Part shown: piece by piece, positions 38,301 to 47,607 of the stretch
Layout of the letters: the number at the start of each line of letters is the position of its first letter
Numbering within the stretch: position 1 is the first letter of the stretch
Source of the DNA: Saccharopolyspora rhizosphaerae
Lineage (GTDB): Bacteria > Actinomycetota > Actinomycetes > Mycobacteriales > Pseudonocardiaceae
Length of the DNA stretch: 64,000 nt
NCBI RefSeq assembly: GCF_003931915.1
Contig: NZ_RSAA01000035.1
Location: 558,001 to 622,000, forward strand
Direction of reading: 5' to 3'
Made by a program: the position numbers and the translations under genes
Notes under the pieces: model-generated
What the model saw: the letters and a program-made list of their open reading frames with translations, nothing else
What the model was told of the DNA's origin: nothing
The model's database searches: none

Positions 38301-39752
38301 CTAGGCCTGTCGGCCTGGGGCGTGGGGGAAGTCGTCCGCTACCACTGCTGCCAGTTCCAGGAGCGCCATGCGGGTGGGGGCGGCCAGCTGGTCGAGCTCA
38401 ACCTCGGCGCCCTCCTCCAGGTGCGGGTCGAACGGGATCCGCGCGACGGCGCGGCAGCGCGCCGCGAAGTGCGCGCCGAGCTTGTCGACGTCGACCTTCC
38501 CCGAACCCGGGCGGACGGAGTTGATCACGGCCACCGAGCGGGCCACCAGCTCGCCGTAGCCGTGGGCGTCCAGCCAGTCCAGGGTTGCCGAGGCACTGCG
38601 GGCTCCGTCCAGCGAGCTGGAGGAGACGATGACAAGCGAGTCGGCGACGTCGAGCACGCCCTTCATGGCCGAGTGCATCAGGCCGGTGCCGCAGTCGGTG
38701 AGCACCACGTTGTAGAAGTGCTCCAGCAGCGTCACGGTGCGCCGGTAGTCGTCCTCGCTGAACGCCTCGGAGACCGCAGGGTCCTGCTCGCTGGCGAGGA
38801 TCTCCAGCCTGCTCGGGCCCTGCGAGGTGTAGGAGCGGACGTCGCTGTAGCGGCGGATCCGGTGCGCGTCGCGCAGCAGGTGCCGGACGGTCGCGGTGGT
38901 CTCCAGCGGGATCTTCTGGCTCAGCGTGCCGCGGTCCGGGTTCGCGTCGACCGCGATGATCCGGTCACCGCGCAGGGAGGCGAACGTCGCGCCGAGCGTG
39001 GCGGTGGCCGTGGTCTTGCCGACGCCGCCCTTGAGGCTGAGCATCGCGATCTTGTAGCAGCCCTGCAGCGGCTGGTTGACCCGTGTGATGAGCTCCCGGC
39101 GCCGCCGGTCCGTCGGACCCTCGCCGAGGTTGATGGTCTTGCCGCTGGCCAGGTACACGGCCTTGCGCCACCCGGACTGCGGCGGGCGCTTGGTCGGCCG
39201 CAGCAGCTGCGCGGAGGACAGGTCCGGGTTCGGCGGCGGGCCCTGCTGGGGGCCGCCCTGCACCGGGCCCTGCTGCGGGTACGGCTGACCCGTCGGGAAC
39301 GGGCCCGAGGGGCCGCCGGCCACGGGCGCGTACGGGCTCACCGGGACGGGCCCGGAGCCGCCCTGGGACACCGGGTGCGGACCGGAGACCTCGTAGGGAC
39401 CGGACTGCGCCCCCGGGTGGCCAGGCCACTGCTGCTGCGGCTGCTGCTGCGGCTGCGGGCCGGACTGGGACGGGTCGGGGTACACCGGCGCTCCGCTCGG
39501 GTAGTACGGCTGCGGGGTGTCCGCGACCGGGTAGGGGCCGGAACCGTCGGGCTGCGACGGGTCCACGTACGAGGGTTCGGGGTGCTCGGGCACCGGCTTC
39601 GGCTGCTGCGGCCGGGTTTCCGGTTCGGTGTAGGAACCGGCGCCGTTCTTGCCCTCAGCCTCGGCGCCGTCCGCCTGCGGCGCGACGGCACCGACGTCCC
39701 GCCGCGTCTCGGGCTCTTCGTGCTGTCCCGTCACCGTCGCCGTCCCTCCCAC
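38301..39752 (-). CDS. MinD/ParA-like ATPase with Pro/Gln-rich N terminus (EspI-like)
   Basis: A 483-residue protein. Residues 1-185 are disordered, rich in Pro, Gln, Gly and Tyr. The rest is a P-loop ATPase with a deviant Walker A (LSLKGGVGKTTATATLGATF), a VDANPDRGTLSQ switch I and a NVVLTDCGTG Walker B. This layout is that of EspI-type proteins of ESX loci and related ATPases of unknown role. GTG/ATG 39752 is the annotated start; a later start at VTGQHEEP is possible. It lies alone between the small membrane protein and ccsB. Confidence 0.8.
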   Translation of the reverse strand: MGGTATVTGQHEEPETRRDVGAVAPQADGAEAEGKNGAGSYTEPETRPQQPKPVPEHPEPSYVDPSQPDGSGPYPVADTPQPYYPSGAPVYPDPSQSGPQPQQQPQQQWPGHPGAQSGPYEVSGPHPVSQGGSGPVPVSPYAPVAGGPSGPFPTGQPYPQQGPVQGGPQQGPPPNPDLSSAQLLRPTKRPPQSGWRKAVYLASGKTINLGEGPTDRRRRELITRVNQPLQGCYKIAMLSLKGGVGKTTATATLGATFASLRGDRIIAVDANPDRGTLSQKIPLETTATVRHLLRDAHRIRRYSDVRSYTSQGPSRLEILASEQDPAVSEAFSEDDYRRTVTLLEHFYNVVLTDCGTGLMHSAMKGVLDVADSLVIVSSSSLDGARSASATLDWLDAHGYGELVARSVAVINSVRPGSGKVDVDKLGAHFAARCRAVARIPFDPHLEEGAEVELDQLAAPTRMALLELAAVVADDFPHAPGRQA

Positions 39753-39916
39753 GTTCGCGTCGAGCGGTGCACCACTTCAGCTGTGGAACCTAGTCCCACC
39801 TGCACCCCCAGTCACCATAGGTGGCGGGTAGGCGCCTGCGGACACCGAACGCGATTCACGCCACGACTGCGAGCGAACGCGCCGTCGCGGCCGTGCGAAC
39901 GCCGGATCGGGTGCCG

Positions 39917-40933
39917 TCAGGAACCCGGGACACCGGCGTAGGAGTGCAGGCCCGCGACGACGAGGTTGACGAAGAACAGGTTGAAGATCATCACGGCCAG
40001 GCCGAGGACGTTGATCCACGCCGAGCGCACCCCGCGCCAGCCCGCGGTCGCACGCGCGTGCAGGTAAGCGGCGTAGACGATCCACGCGATGAACGCGCAG
40101 GTCTCCTTGGGGTCCCAGCCCCAGAAGCGGCCCCAGGCGGCCTCCGCCCAGATGGCGCCGGCGATGATCGCGAACGTCCACACCGGGAAGATGATCACGG
40201 TGGCGCGGTAGGCCATCCGGTCCAGCGCTTGGCTGGTGGGCAGCCGCGAACCGACCTTCGTCATCTTCAGCGGGTTGTTCTCGTACCGGGAGCGCAGCAG
40301 GTAGAGGACGCTGGCGACACCGGCGAACATCAGCGCACCGCTGGAGACGATCGCGGCGGCGACGTGGATGACGATCCAGTACGACTGCAGCGCCGGCTGC
40401 AGCGGTGCGGCCTCGGCGTAGAGCACGGTGCCGGACAGGAACAGCAGCAGCGTCACCGGCAGCATCAGGAAACCGCCGAGCCCGCGCAGCTGGGCCGGGG
40501 TGGCCTCGCGGCGGGCGGTGCGCAGCTGCCGGAACAGCACGATCAACCAGGCCAGCACGGCGGCCAGGCAGATCGCCGAGCCGAACTCGTACATGTTGCC
40601 CCACGGCACCCGCTCGGTGGCCAGACCGCGGGTCAGCAAGGACCCGAAGTGCACCAGCGCGCCGAGCACGGTCATCGACACGGCCATGCCGCCCAGGCGC
40701 TCGGCCATCGGCCGCTTCGGCTGGGACGGGACGTGACCGACGACGTCCTTCGCCCCGGTGGACCCGGCCGACTTCTCGGCCCCGACCAGCGCGGTTTCCT
40801 TGGCCTTGGCGGCCGTGGCGACCCGGCCGAGGGCGAACTCGCCGAAGTACAGCAGCATCGCGGCGATGTAGATGACCACCGAAGTGGCGTAGGCCATGTC
40901 GCTGTAGTTGGACAGCGTCTCGTTGACCGGCAT
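39917..40933 (-). CDS. ccsB: Cytochrome c biogenesis protein CcsB (CcsA-type heme handler)
   Basis: A 338-residue membrane protein with about 8 helices. The heme-handling tryptophan-rich motif AAWGRFWGWDPKETCAFIAW is complete, and external histidines flank it (ALVHFGSLL, IVIHVAAAIV, VAGLHSYAG). With ResB it ligates heme to apocytochrome c outside the membrane (system II). ATG 40933 overlaps the resB stop as ATGA. Confidence 0.94.
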   Translation of the reverse strand: MPVNETLSNYSDMAYATSVVIYIAAMLLYFGEFALGRVATAAKAKETALVGAEKSAGSTGAKDVVGHVPSQPKRPMAERLGGMAVSMTVLGALVHFGSLLTRGLATERVPWGNMYEFGSAICLAAVLAWLIVLFRQLRTARREATPAQLRGLGGFLMLPVTLLLFLSGTVLYAEAAPLQPALQSYWIVIHVAAAIVSSGALMFAGVASVLYLLRSRYENNPLKMTKVGSRLPTSQALDRMAYRATVIIFPVWTFAIIAGAIWAEAAWGRFWGWDPKETCAFIAWIVYAAYLHARATAGWRGVRSAWINVLGLAVMIFNLFFVNLVVAGLHSYAGVPGS

Positions 40934-42558
40934 CAGCTCTTCCTTTCGCGCGCGGTCCCAGCGTCCGCGCGGGGCTGGGGCGAGTGGTCGACATCCGCAC
41001 CGAGCAGGTCGTCGGCGATCCGGGCGAACTCCTCGCCGTACCCGGCCTGGTCGGTGCGGGCGAGCCCGCCGACCTCGACAACAGTACGTGCGGCGGGGCT
41101 TTCACCGGATTCCGGGTGCGGTGCGACCCGCACCCAGACGCGCCGGCGCTTGATGATCAGGGAGGTGCCGAGCCCGAAGATGATGAGCACCGCGAAGCCC
41201 AGCACCCACGTCTGGAACGGGTCGTGCGAGACCTGCAGGTTCGCCCAGCGCTCGACGCCGTCGAAGCGGACCGTGGTGCCGTCGTCGAGGCGGATCTCCT
41301 CGCCGACGCGCACGTTCTCGCGCGCCACGCGCTGGAGCCTGCCCTGCTCGACCATCCGCTGGTCCACGCCGAAGATCGACTGGCCGCGCCCGGAGTCCAG
41401 CCCCAGGTCGCCGCGCATCACGTCGATGGCCGCGGCCGGGTCCAGCAGGTCGGGGAAGCTGGAGCTCAGCACCTTGCCGTCGAGGGCGGCGGTCGGCGCG
41501 AACAGGCCCGTGATGGCCAGCTGGTTCTGCCTGCGCTGGACCTCGTCGGTGACGCCGGGCGGGTCGAACTTGGTGGCGCCCTGGGAGAGCATCGTCTGCG
41601 GCGACATCGGCTGCCACTGCACGAGCCCGGTGCGCTGCTGGCCGTCGGGCCAGGTGACGGTGAACCGGGGCGCGTAACCGTTGCCGGTCAGGTAGACCCG
41701 GTCGCCCGCGGTCCGCAGCGGGTGGTTGACCTGCAGCGTGTACGGCTTCCAGGAGTTGCTCGTCAGGTCCTCGCCGGACTGGTACTGCATGCCCACGCGG
41801 TAGCTGCCCACCTGGCCGTTGGGCTGGTAGTCGACGTCGAAGTCGTCGACCTTGACGCAGAACGGGGACAGCTGGGTGCCGTCGACCGACAGTCCGGCGC
41901 GGAACGAGTCGTAGTTGTAGGTGCCGGAGTTGCAGAACTCAGAGCCGTCGGCCATCACGATGACCTGGCCCTCGTAGCCGTAGAGCTTGCCGCCCGCGAG
42001 ACCGACCAGCAGCCCGACCAGCGCGAAGTGGAAGACCAGGTTGCCGACCTCGCGCAGGTACCCGCGCTCGGCGCTGATCGAGCGGCCGCCGTCGGCCTCC
42101 TCGTGCTCGACCGTTCGCCAGCCGCGCAACCGCCTCCGGGCGGCGGCGATCGCTTCGTCGACGGAGGTGTCGTCGAGGGTCTTCTCGGCGTGGTGCGGCA
42201 ACCGGGACAGGTTGCGCGGAGTCCGGACCGGCTTGGCGCGCCACTGCTTGTAGTGCTCCCAGCAGCGCGGCAGCAGGCAGCCGATCAGCGAGATGAACAG
42301 CAGGACGTAGATCGAGGCGAACCAGACCGAGCTGAACACCTCGAACATGCCGACCTCGTCGAGGATCGGCGCGAGCTCGGGGTACTCCCGGAAGTACCGG
42401 TCCACTTCGGACTGGTTCAGCGAGCGCTGCGGGATCAGCGCACCCGGCAGCGCGGCCATGGCGAGCAGGAACAGCAGCACCAGGGCGGTGCGCATGGAGG
42501 TCAGCCCGCGCCAGGTGTTGCGCAGGAAGGCGAGAGCGGTCGTGACGTGTTCGCGCAT
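40933..42558 (-). CDS. resB: Cytochrome c biogenesis protein ResB
   Basis: A 541-residue protein with N-terminal membrane segments (MRTALVLLFLLAMAALPGAL, FASIYVLLFISLIGCLLPRC), a third (VFHFALVGLLVGLAGGKLYG), a large external domain and a last one near residue 460 (WVLGFAVLIIFGLGTSLIIK). The RNTWRGLTSMRTALVLLFLL start and PQRSLNQSEVDRYFREYP are typical of ResB. ATG 42558 overlaps the ccdA stop. Partner of CcsB. Confidence 0.93.
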   Translation of the reverse strand: MREHVTTALAFLRNTWRGLTSMRTALVLLFLLAMAALPGALIPQRSLNQSEVDRYFREYPELAPILDEVGMFEVFSSVWFASIYVLLFISLIGCLLPRCWEHYKQWRAKPVRTPRNLSRLPHHAEKTLDDTSVDEAIAAARRRLRGWRTVEHEEADGGRSISAERGYLREVGNLVFHFALVGLLVGLAGGKLYGYEGQVIVMADGSEFCNSGTYNYDSFRAGLSVDGTQLSPFCVKVDDFDVDYQPNGQVGSYRVGMQYQSGEDLTSNSWKPYTLQVNHPLRTAGDRVYLTGNGYAPRFTVTWPDGQQRTGLVQWQPMSPQTMLSQGATKFDPPGVTDEVQRRQNQLAITGLFAPTAALDGKVLSSSFPDLLDPAAAIDVMRGDLGLDSGRGQSIFGVDQRMVEQGRLQRVARENVRVGEEIRLDDGTTVRFDGVERWANLQVSHDPFQTWVLGFAVLIIFGLGTSLIIKRRRVWVRVAPHPESGESPAARTVVEVGGLARTDQAGYGEEFARIADDLLGADVDHSPQPRADAGTARERKS

Positions 42559-43340
42559 CAGATCGGCGTTTCGAAACCGGCGATCGGGCCACGAAGCATC
42601 GAGATCAGCTCTCCCCACAGACCGGTGACGAGCAGCAAGCCCACCACCACCAGCAGCACTCCACCCGCGATCTGGATCGCGCGTCCACGTCGCCGCAGCC
42701 AGCCGGCGCTGCGCACCGCCCAGCGGGCGCCCAGCGCCAGCACCACGAACGGAACACCGAGGCCGACGCAGTAGGCGAGCACCAGCAGGAACCCGCGCAG
42801 CGCGGTGCCGGTGTCCACATCGGTGCCCGCGGCGACCGAGATGACGCCCACCAGGGTCGGGCCCAGGCACGGCGTCCAGCCCAGGCCGAACACCGCACCG
42901 AGCAGCGGCGCGCCCCACACCCCGGCGCTGGGCACGCGGTGCACGCGCACGTCGCGCTGCAGAGCGGGGACCAGCCCGAGGAACACCAGGCCCATCGCGA
43001 CCGTGACGACGCCGCCGATGCGCTGCAGCAGCAGCTCGTTGGTCAGCAGAGCGTCGGACAGGCCGAGCAGCAGCAACGCTCCCGCGGCGAACACGACGCT
43101 GAAACCGGCCACGAACAGCAGCGCGGCACCGGCCACCCGCCAGCGGCCGCGCCGGTCCTGCTCGGTCTCGGCTTCGTCGACCGGCGGCGCGTCGGCCCCC
43201 ACCACACCGGCGAGGTACGCCAGGTACCCGGGGACCAGCGGGACCACGCAGGGCGACGCGAAGCTGATCGCCCCGGCGAGCGCCGCGACTGCCGCCGCGA
43301 ACAGCAGCGGTCCGGACGCGGCGAGCTCGGTGGGGTTCAC
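42558..43340 (-). CDS. ccdA: Cytochrome c biogenesis protein CcdA
   Basis: A 260-residue, six-helix thiol transporter. Both redox cysteines are in place: FASPCVVPLVPGYLAYLAG and GLGWTPCLGPTLVGVISV. It passes electrons from cytoplasmic thioredoxin to the external ResA-like protein encoded upstream. Start GTG 43340; a 225-base gap with a small hairpin separates it from resA. Confidence 0.93.
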   Translation of the reverse strand: MNPTELAASGPLLFAAAVAALAGAISFASPCVVPLVPGYLAYLAGVVGADAPPVDEAETEQDRRGRWRVAGAALLFVAGFSVVFAAGALLLLGLSDALLTNELLLQRIGGVVTVAMGLVFLGLVPALQRDVRVHRVPSAGVWGAPLLGAVFGLGWTPCLGPTLVGVISVAAGTDVDTGTALRGFLLVLAYCVGLGVPFVVLALGARWAVRSAGWLRRRGRAIQIAGGVLLVVVGLLLVTGLWGELISMLRGPIAGFETPI

Positions 43341-43452
43341 GCTTCGAGGGTAGGAAAGCCGACGTCGCCCTCACGCACCGGGCTCGGTGAGCCGGCCCAC
43401 GAATGCCCTGGTGGAGGCGGTCCGCACGCACGGTCCGCGCGGCCGGAGGACG

Positions 43453-43477
43453 TTGGTCCCACCGATTTCAGGACCAA
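43453..43477. terminator. Hairpin between resA and ccdA
   Basis: TTGGTCC (43453-43459) and GGACCAA (43471-43477) pair around an 11-base loop in the 225-base gap after the resA stop. It could weaken transcription from resA into ccdA or act as an attenuator. No other gene is seen in this gap. Confidence 0.35.
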
Positions 43478-43565
43478 GATCCCCGCTGCGGGAGACAAGC
43501 ATCACACGCTGAGCGGCGCACTTGCCGCCCGCGTGAGGGCCGTCACCGCCGAGCGGCAGCTCCCC

Positions 43566-44159
43566 CTACGCGGCCGGTTCGGCGGCGATCTTCTGCACCT
43601 CCGGCAGGAGGTCGCTCTCCAGCATCTCGGTGAGGAAGATCGCCGCGACGCGGTGCTGGCGGTCCAGCACGATCGTCGCCGGGACCGTGCTGCGCGGGAA
43701 CTGGCGCAGCGAGAGCAGCGTGCGCCCGGCCGGGTCGAAGATCGACGGGTAGGTCAGCCCGCGGTCGCGGTGGAAGTCCGCCGCGGCGCTCTGGTTGTCC
43801 CGGACGTTGATCCCGAGGACCTGGACGCCTTGCGGGCCCAGCTTGTCCTGCACGGCCTGCAGGTCGTCGGCCTCGGAGCGGCACGGCCCGCACCACGAGC
43901 CCCAGACGTTGAGCACCACGACCTGGCCCGGGAAGTCCTGGATGCCCGTCTGCTTGCCCGGGGTCAGCAGGTCGTCGCCGGACAGCGAGCTGATCCGGCC
44001 CCGCTCGGCGGCGGGGTAGAAGATGCGGGTCTGCCCGCCGGGCGAGACGAAGGTGAACTCGCCGCCCGCCTTGTTCGCGTCGTCGCCCTGGGTGGCGCAG
44101 CCACCGACCAGCACCAGCGCGGCCGTGATCAGGCCGAGCCGTTGGAGAAGCTTCCTCAT
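43566..44159 (-). CDS. resA: Thiol-disulfide oxidoreductase, ResA-like lipoprotein
   Basis: A 197-residue thioredoxin-fold protein with a lipoprotein signal (LGLITAALVLVGGC, lipobox GGC) and redox motif VWGSWCGPCRSEADDLQAV (WCGPC). It would reduce apocytochrome c cysteines outside the membrane with electrons from CcdA. ATG 44159 overlaps the phosphatase stop by 4 bases. cis-Pro region RSTVPATIVLD is present. Confidence 0.9.
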   Translation of the reverse strand: MRKLLQRLGLITAALVLVGGCATQGDDANKAGGEFTFVSPGGQTRIFYPAAERGRISSLSGDDLLTPGKQTGIQDFPGQVVVLNVWGSWCGPCRSEADDLQAVQDKLGPQGVQVLGINVRDNQSAAADFHRDRGLTYPSIFDPAGRTLLSLRQFPRSTVPATIVLDRQHRVAAIFLTEMLESDLLPEVQKIAAEPAA

Positions 44160-44800
44160 GCGCCCGTCACTCTCGGATCGGTGCCACCGGCGGGTTCCAC
44201 GTAGGCCACCCGCACCAGTTCTTCGCCGCGGAACACCAGCGTGGTCAGCGAGGCCAACGAGCACTGGCGCCGCCGCGGGTCGTGCCACATCGGCTTGCCC
44301 TCGACGTAGCGGCGCAGCGTCCAGATCGGCAGCTGGTGGGAGACGCACACCGCCTCCCGGCCGGCCACCGCGGCGCGAGCGCGGTGCGCGGCGCCGAGCA
44401 TCCGGTGCGCGATCTCCAGGTAGGGCTCACCCCACGAGGGCGCGAACGGGTTCCACAGCTTCGGCCAGTGCCGGGGCGAGCGCAGCGCACCGTCGCCGAC
44501 CGAGACCTTCAGTCCCTCGAAGCGGTTGTCGGCTTCGATGAGCCTGTCGTCGGTGGCCACCTCGGTGCCGAACATGTCGGCCAGCGGCCGGGCGGTCTCC
44601 TGCGCGCGCTGCAGCGGAGACGCGATCACGCGGGCGATGTCGTGCCCGGAGAGGAACTCCGCGACGAGCTTGGCCTGCCGTTCGCCCTTGTCGGACAACC
44701 GGTACCCGGGCAAGCGGCCGTAGAGGACGCCCTCGGGGTTGTGCACCTCCCCGTGTCGCAGGAAGTGCACGAGCGTCTTCTCACCCCGGGGCTCGCTCAT
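44156..44800 (-). CDS. Histidine phosphatase family protein
   Basis: A 214-residue phosphoglycerate-mutase-like protein. The catalytic histidine motif is [15 protein letters not shown], and the second catalytic His is in [16 protein letters not shown]. The equivalent gene (Rv0525 type) sits in the same place in mycobacteria, between hemL and the resA-like gene. Substrate unknown. ATG 44800 overlaps the hemL stop. Confidence 0.87.
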   Translation of the reverse strand: MSEPRGEKTLVHFLRHGEVHNPEGVLYGRLPGYRLSDKGERQAKLVAEFLSGHDIARVIASPLQRAQETARPLADMFGTEVATDDRLIEADNRFEGLKVSVGDGALRSPRHWPKLWNPFAPSWGEPYLEIAHRMLGAAHRARAAVAGREAVCVSHQLPIWTLRRYVEGKPMWHDPRRRQCSLASLTTLVFRGEELVRVAYVEPAGGTDPRVTGA

Positions 44801-46146
44801 TTCGACGCCTCCGGTGCGGTCGCCGCGGCCGCCGCACGCGCGGCGTGCGGGAGGGCCTCGGCGATCTGCTCGAACGCCGCGTCGTCCATCGCGGCGTTGA
44901 CGAACCAGGTCTCGAAGGCGCTCGGCGGCGGGTAGACGCCGCGCGCCAGCAGCTCGTGGAAGAACGGCGGGAACCGCCAGGTCTGCTGGCCCTGCGCCTG
45001 CTCGAAGGTGTGGACCGGTGTCTCGCTGAAGAAGACGCTGAGCATGTTGCCCGCCGAAGCGATCTGGTGCGCCACGCCTTCGGCGTTGAGCGCGTCGCCG
45101 ATCAGCCCGCGCAGCCGGTCGGCGTTGCGGTCGAGCGCGGCGTAGACCGAGGCGTCGGCGGCGCGGAGGTTGGCGAGACCGGAGGCGACGGCGATCGGGT
45201 TCCCGGCCAGCGTGCCCGCCTGGTAGACGGGTCCTGTCGGCGCGAGCCGCTCCATGACGTCCGCGCGACCGCCGAAGGCCGCGGCCGGCAGACCGCCGGA
45301 CATGACCTTGCCGAAGGTGTAGAGGTCACCGGCGACGCCGTCGATGCCGAACCAGCCCGCGGACGAGACGCGGAAGCCGGTCATCACCTCGTCCATGATC
45401 AGCAGGGCGCCGTGCGCACTGGTCAGCTCCTCGAGACCGGCGTTGAAGCCGGGCACCGGGGCGACCGTGCCCATGTTGCCCGCCGCGGCTTCGGTGATCA
45501 CGCAGGCGATCTCGTCGCCCTGCTCGGCGAAGACCTGCCGCACGGCCTCGAGGTCGTTGTAGGGCAGCACGAGGGTGTCGGAGGCCTGCGCGCCGGTGAC
45601 GCCCGGCGAGGCTGGCAGGCCCAGCGTCGCGACCCCGGATCCGGCGCTGGCCAGCAGCGCGTCCACGTGGCCGTGGTAGCAGCCGGCGAACTTGACGATC
45701 TTCTGCTTGCCGGTGAAGGCGCGGGCGAGCCGGACGGCGCTCATGGTCGCCTCGGTGCCGGAGTTGACCAGGCGGACCTGCTCGACGGGCTCGACCCGGT
45801 TGATGATCTCCTGCGCGAGGTCGATCTCACCGACGCTGGGCGTGCCGAACGACGTGCCGTGGACGGCGGTGTCGCGCACAGCGGAGACGACGTCGGGGTG
45901 CGCGTGCCCGTTGATCATCGGGCCCCAGGACGACACCAGGTCGACGTAGCAGTTGTCGTCGGCGTCCCACAGGTAGGCGCCCTCGCCGCGGACCATGAAC
46001 CGCGGCGTGCCACCCACGGACTGGAAGGCGCGGACGGGCGAGTTGACGCCGCCGGGCGTCACCTCCTGGGCACGCTCGAACAGCTGCCGCGACTGCGGAG
46101 CCGGATCGTCGTGCCGGGTCGTAGCGGAGTTCGCAGAAGCTGTCAC
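44797..46146 (-). CDS. hemL: Glutamate-1-semialdehyde 2,1-aminomutase
   Basis: A 449-residue PLP aminotransferase-fold enzyme making 5-aminolevulinate from glutamate semialdehyde, the step after HemA. Landmarks: [71 protein letters not shown] and the PLP-lysine stretch [23 protein letters not shown] 46146 is taken as the start although GGAGG is very close to it; the open frame continues upstream to 46257. It heads the hemL-phosphatase-resA run. Confidence 0.94.
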   Translation of the reverse strand: MTASANSATTRHDDPAPQSRQLFERAQEVTPGGVNSPVRAFQSVGGTPRFMVRGEGAYLWDADDNCYVDLVSSWGPMINGHAHPDVVSAVRDTAVHGTSFGTPSVGEIDLAQEIINRVEPVEQVRLVNSGTEATMSAVRLARAFTGKQKIVKFAGCYHGHVDALLASAGSGVATLGLPASPGVTGAQASDTLVLPYNDLEAVRQVFAEQGDEIACVITEAAAGNMGTVAPVPGFNAGLEELTSAHGALLIMDEVMTGFRVSSAGWFGIDGVAGDLYTFGKVMSGGLPAAAFGGRADVMERLAPTGPVYQAGTLAGNPIAVASGLANLRAADASVYAALDRNADRLRGLIGDALNAEGVAHQIASAGNMLSVFFSETPVHTFEQAQGQQTWRFPPFFHELLARGVYPPPSAFETWFVNAAMDDAAFEQIAEALPHAARAAAAATAPEASK

Positions 46147-46300
46147 GCCCTCCAGTTTGACACTCCCGGAGATGTGGGCGGGCGCACCCCGACCCCCGCC
46201 CACGACGACGTCACCTCGGAGCACGGTGCTCGGTCCCTGCTCAGAGCTGGTCAGCAAGCGCTGCCGCGACGCGTTGCGCGGGCACGCGTCGGGAGCGGCG

Positions 46301-46316
46301 CACGGAGCCGCTCAGG
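46301..46316. repeat. Dispersed intergenic repeat block, copy 2
   Basis: CACGGAGCCGCTCAGG is the exact reverse complement of 38081-38096. It sits in the 192-base gap between the hemL start and the next minus-strand gene. Confidence 0.7.
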
Positions 46317-46338
46317 GCCCTGGCTTCGTGCGCAGCCC

Positions 46339-46674
46339 TCAGTCGCGGGCTGCGCGGGTGGCGAGGCCGACCTGGCGGGTGGCGTCGATGAGCAGCAGAC
46401 CGGCGGTGGTCGCGGCGATCGCGGAGCCGGCGAGCCAGCTGCCGAGGGAGCGGGTCACCACGTCCTCGGTGCCGTGCGGCCCGGGCAGGTGGATGGTCAC
46501 CACGCCTCGGCCCCAGGCCCACCAGGCGAGCAGCACGAGCGCGACCGCGGCGACCAGTTCGACCCCGGCCACGGCCGCTCGCCACGGCTGGTTGAGCCGG
46601 CCACCGGCGCGTTCCGGTCCGGCGTCGCCGTCGAGCTTCGGCCCGTCGGCGGGCCACGGTTCGGCAGTCGTCAC
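46339..46674 (-). CDS. Hypothetical two-helix membrane protein
   Basis: A 111-residue protein with two membrane segments (AVAGVELVAAVALVLLAWWA and LGSWLAGSAIAATTAGLLLI) joined by a short loop, and a hydrophilic N terminus. No recognised family. It is in the same direction as hemL, upstream of it. Confidence 0.55.
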   Translation of the reverse strand: MTTAEPWPADGPKLDGDAGPERAGGRLNQPWRAAVAGVELVAAVALVLLAWWAWGRGVVTIHLPGPHGTEDVVTRSLGSWLAGSAIAATTAGLLLIDATRQVGLATRAARD

Positions 46675-46804
46675 GGCGGAAAGCGTCTCACACAGCGCCG
46701 TCGACGAGGACCGACCTGATCAGGTCGGCGCGCGAGGCACCGGAGGGCCGCGCCTGCCCCCGTGATCTCCAGGAGGGCCCACCTCGCTGGTCACGGACTG
46801 ACGA

Positions 46805-47251
46805 CTACAGCTCGGACTTCTCCCCGACCAGCTTCGCGAGCTCCTCGGACAGCACCTCCGAGTTCCGCGCCCAGGCCAGCACGACGGTGTCGTCGTCCAG
46901 CCGCAGCGGGATCTCGCCGGTGCCCTTCGGAACGGTCCAGCTGCCGCCGAGCACCCTGGCGCCGACGGGCGCCCCCACCTCGCGCACCGCGGTGATCCGG
47001 TCGGTGGCGAGCTGTTCCCTGCCGAGCACCAGTTCGGACCGGGTCAAGCTGACCGCGAGCAACCGGCGCCTGCCGTAGGCCCAGATGGCCGCGGCGACGG
47101 CGAGTGCGAGTCCGACGAGGACCCACATCGCCACGTTCCGCGGGCCGAGCGTCAGCTGCTCCACGACCAGCCCCAGCGCCGCGAACACCGGTCCCCACAG
47201 CACCGGCCACCAGCTGCTGCCGCGTTCGGAGTACAACACCGGGTCGCTCAT
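46805..47251 (-). CDS. Hypothetical membrane protein, DUF3093-like
   Basis: A 148-residue protein: YSERGSSWWPVLWGPVFAAL at the start, a second membrane segment (VAMWVLVGLALAVAAAIWAY) and a C-terminal soluble part (VLGREQLATDRITAVREVG, SEVLSEELAKLV). The YxERxxxxWW start and C-terminal part recall DUF3093, but this is weak. ATG 47251 overlaps the stop of the upstream gene (ATGA). Confidence 0.6.
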   Translation of the reverse strand: MSDPVLYSERGSSWWPVLWGPVFAALGLVVEQLTLGPRNVAMWVLVGLALAVAAAIWAYGRRRLLAVSLTRSELVLGREQLATDRITAVREVGAPVGARVLGGSWTVPKGTGEIPLRLDDDTVVLAWARNSEVLSEELAKLVGEKSEL

Positions 47252-47607
47252 CGCTCTCCCGTCAGCCACTCGGAACTCTGCCGCGCCCACATCAATACGG
47301 TTCCGGCGACGCCGAGCGCAAGCAGCAGGAGGGGGATTCCGACACCGGCACCCGAGGCGATCATCAGCACCAGGTGCGCGGCCGCGAGCACCGTGAGCAC
47401 CAGCCGCGCCCACGCCGTGCGGCGGAACACGAGCGAGCCGAGCACCAGGTAGGCAGCGGCCAGCACGCTCCCGACAACGGTGTTGACCACCAGCAGCCGG
47501 GTCTCGAGGGCGGGGTCGGTCCAGGCCAGCCCGGTCTCCAGCAGCAGGAGCAGGGCCAGGACCCACCACAGCACGACCGCGGTGCGCAGCGGTTTCGGCG
47601 GTGCCAT
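47248..47607 (-). CDS. Small four-helix membrane protein, paralogue family member 1
   Basis: A 119-residue protein with four hydrophobic segments (RTAVVLWWVLALLLLLETGL, NTVVGSVLAAAYLVLGSLVF, LVLTVLAAAHLVLMIASGAG, GIPLLLLALGVAGTVLMWAR). The TAWARLVLTVL turn matches the GRNWARVTLTI signature of the three upstream neighbours, suggesting a shortened paralogue. Its ATG overlaps the upstream stop by 1 base (TGATG). Confidence 0.6.
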   Translation of the reverse strand: MAPPKPLRTAVVLWWVLALLLLLETGLAWTDPALETRLLVVNTVVGSVLAAAYLVLGSLVFRRTAWARLVLTVLAAAHLVLMIASGAGVGIPLLLLALGVAGTVLMWARQSSEWLTGER

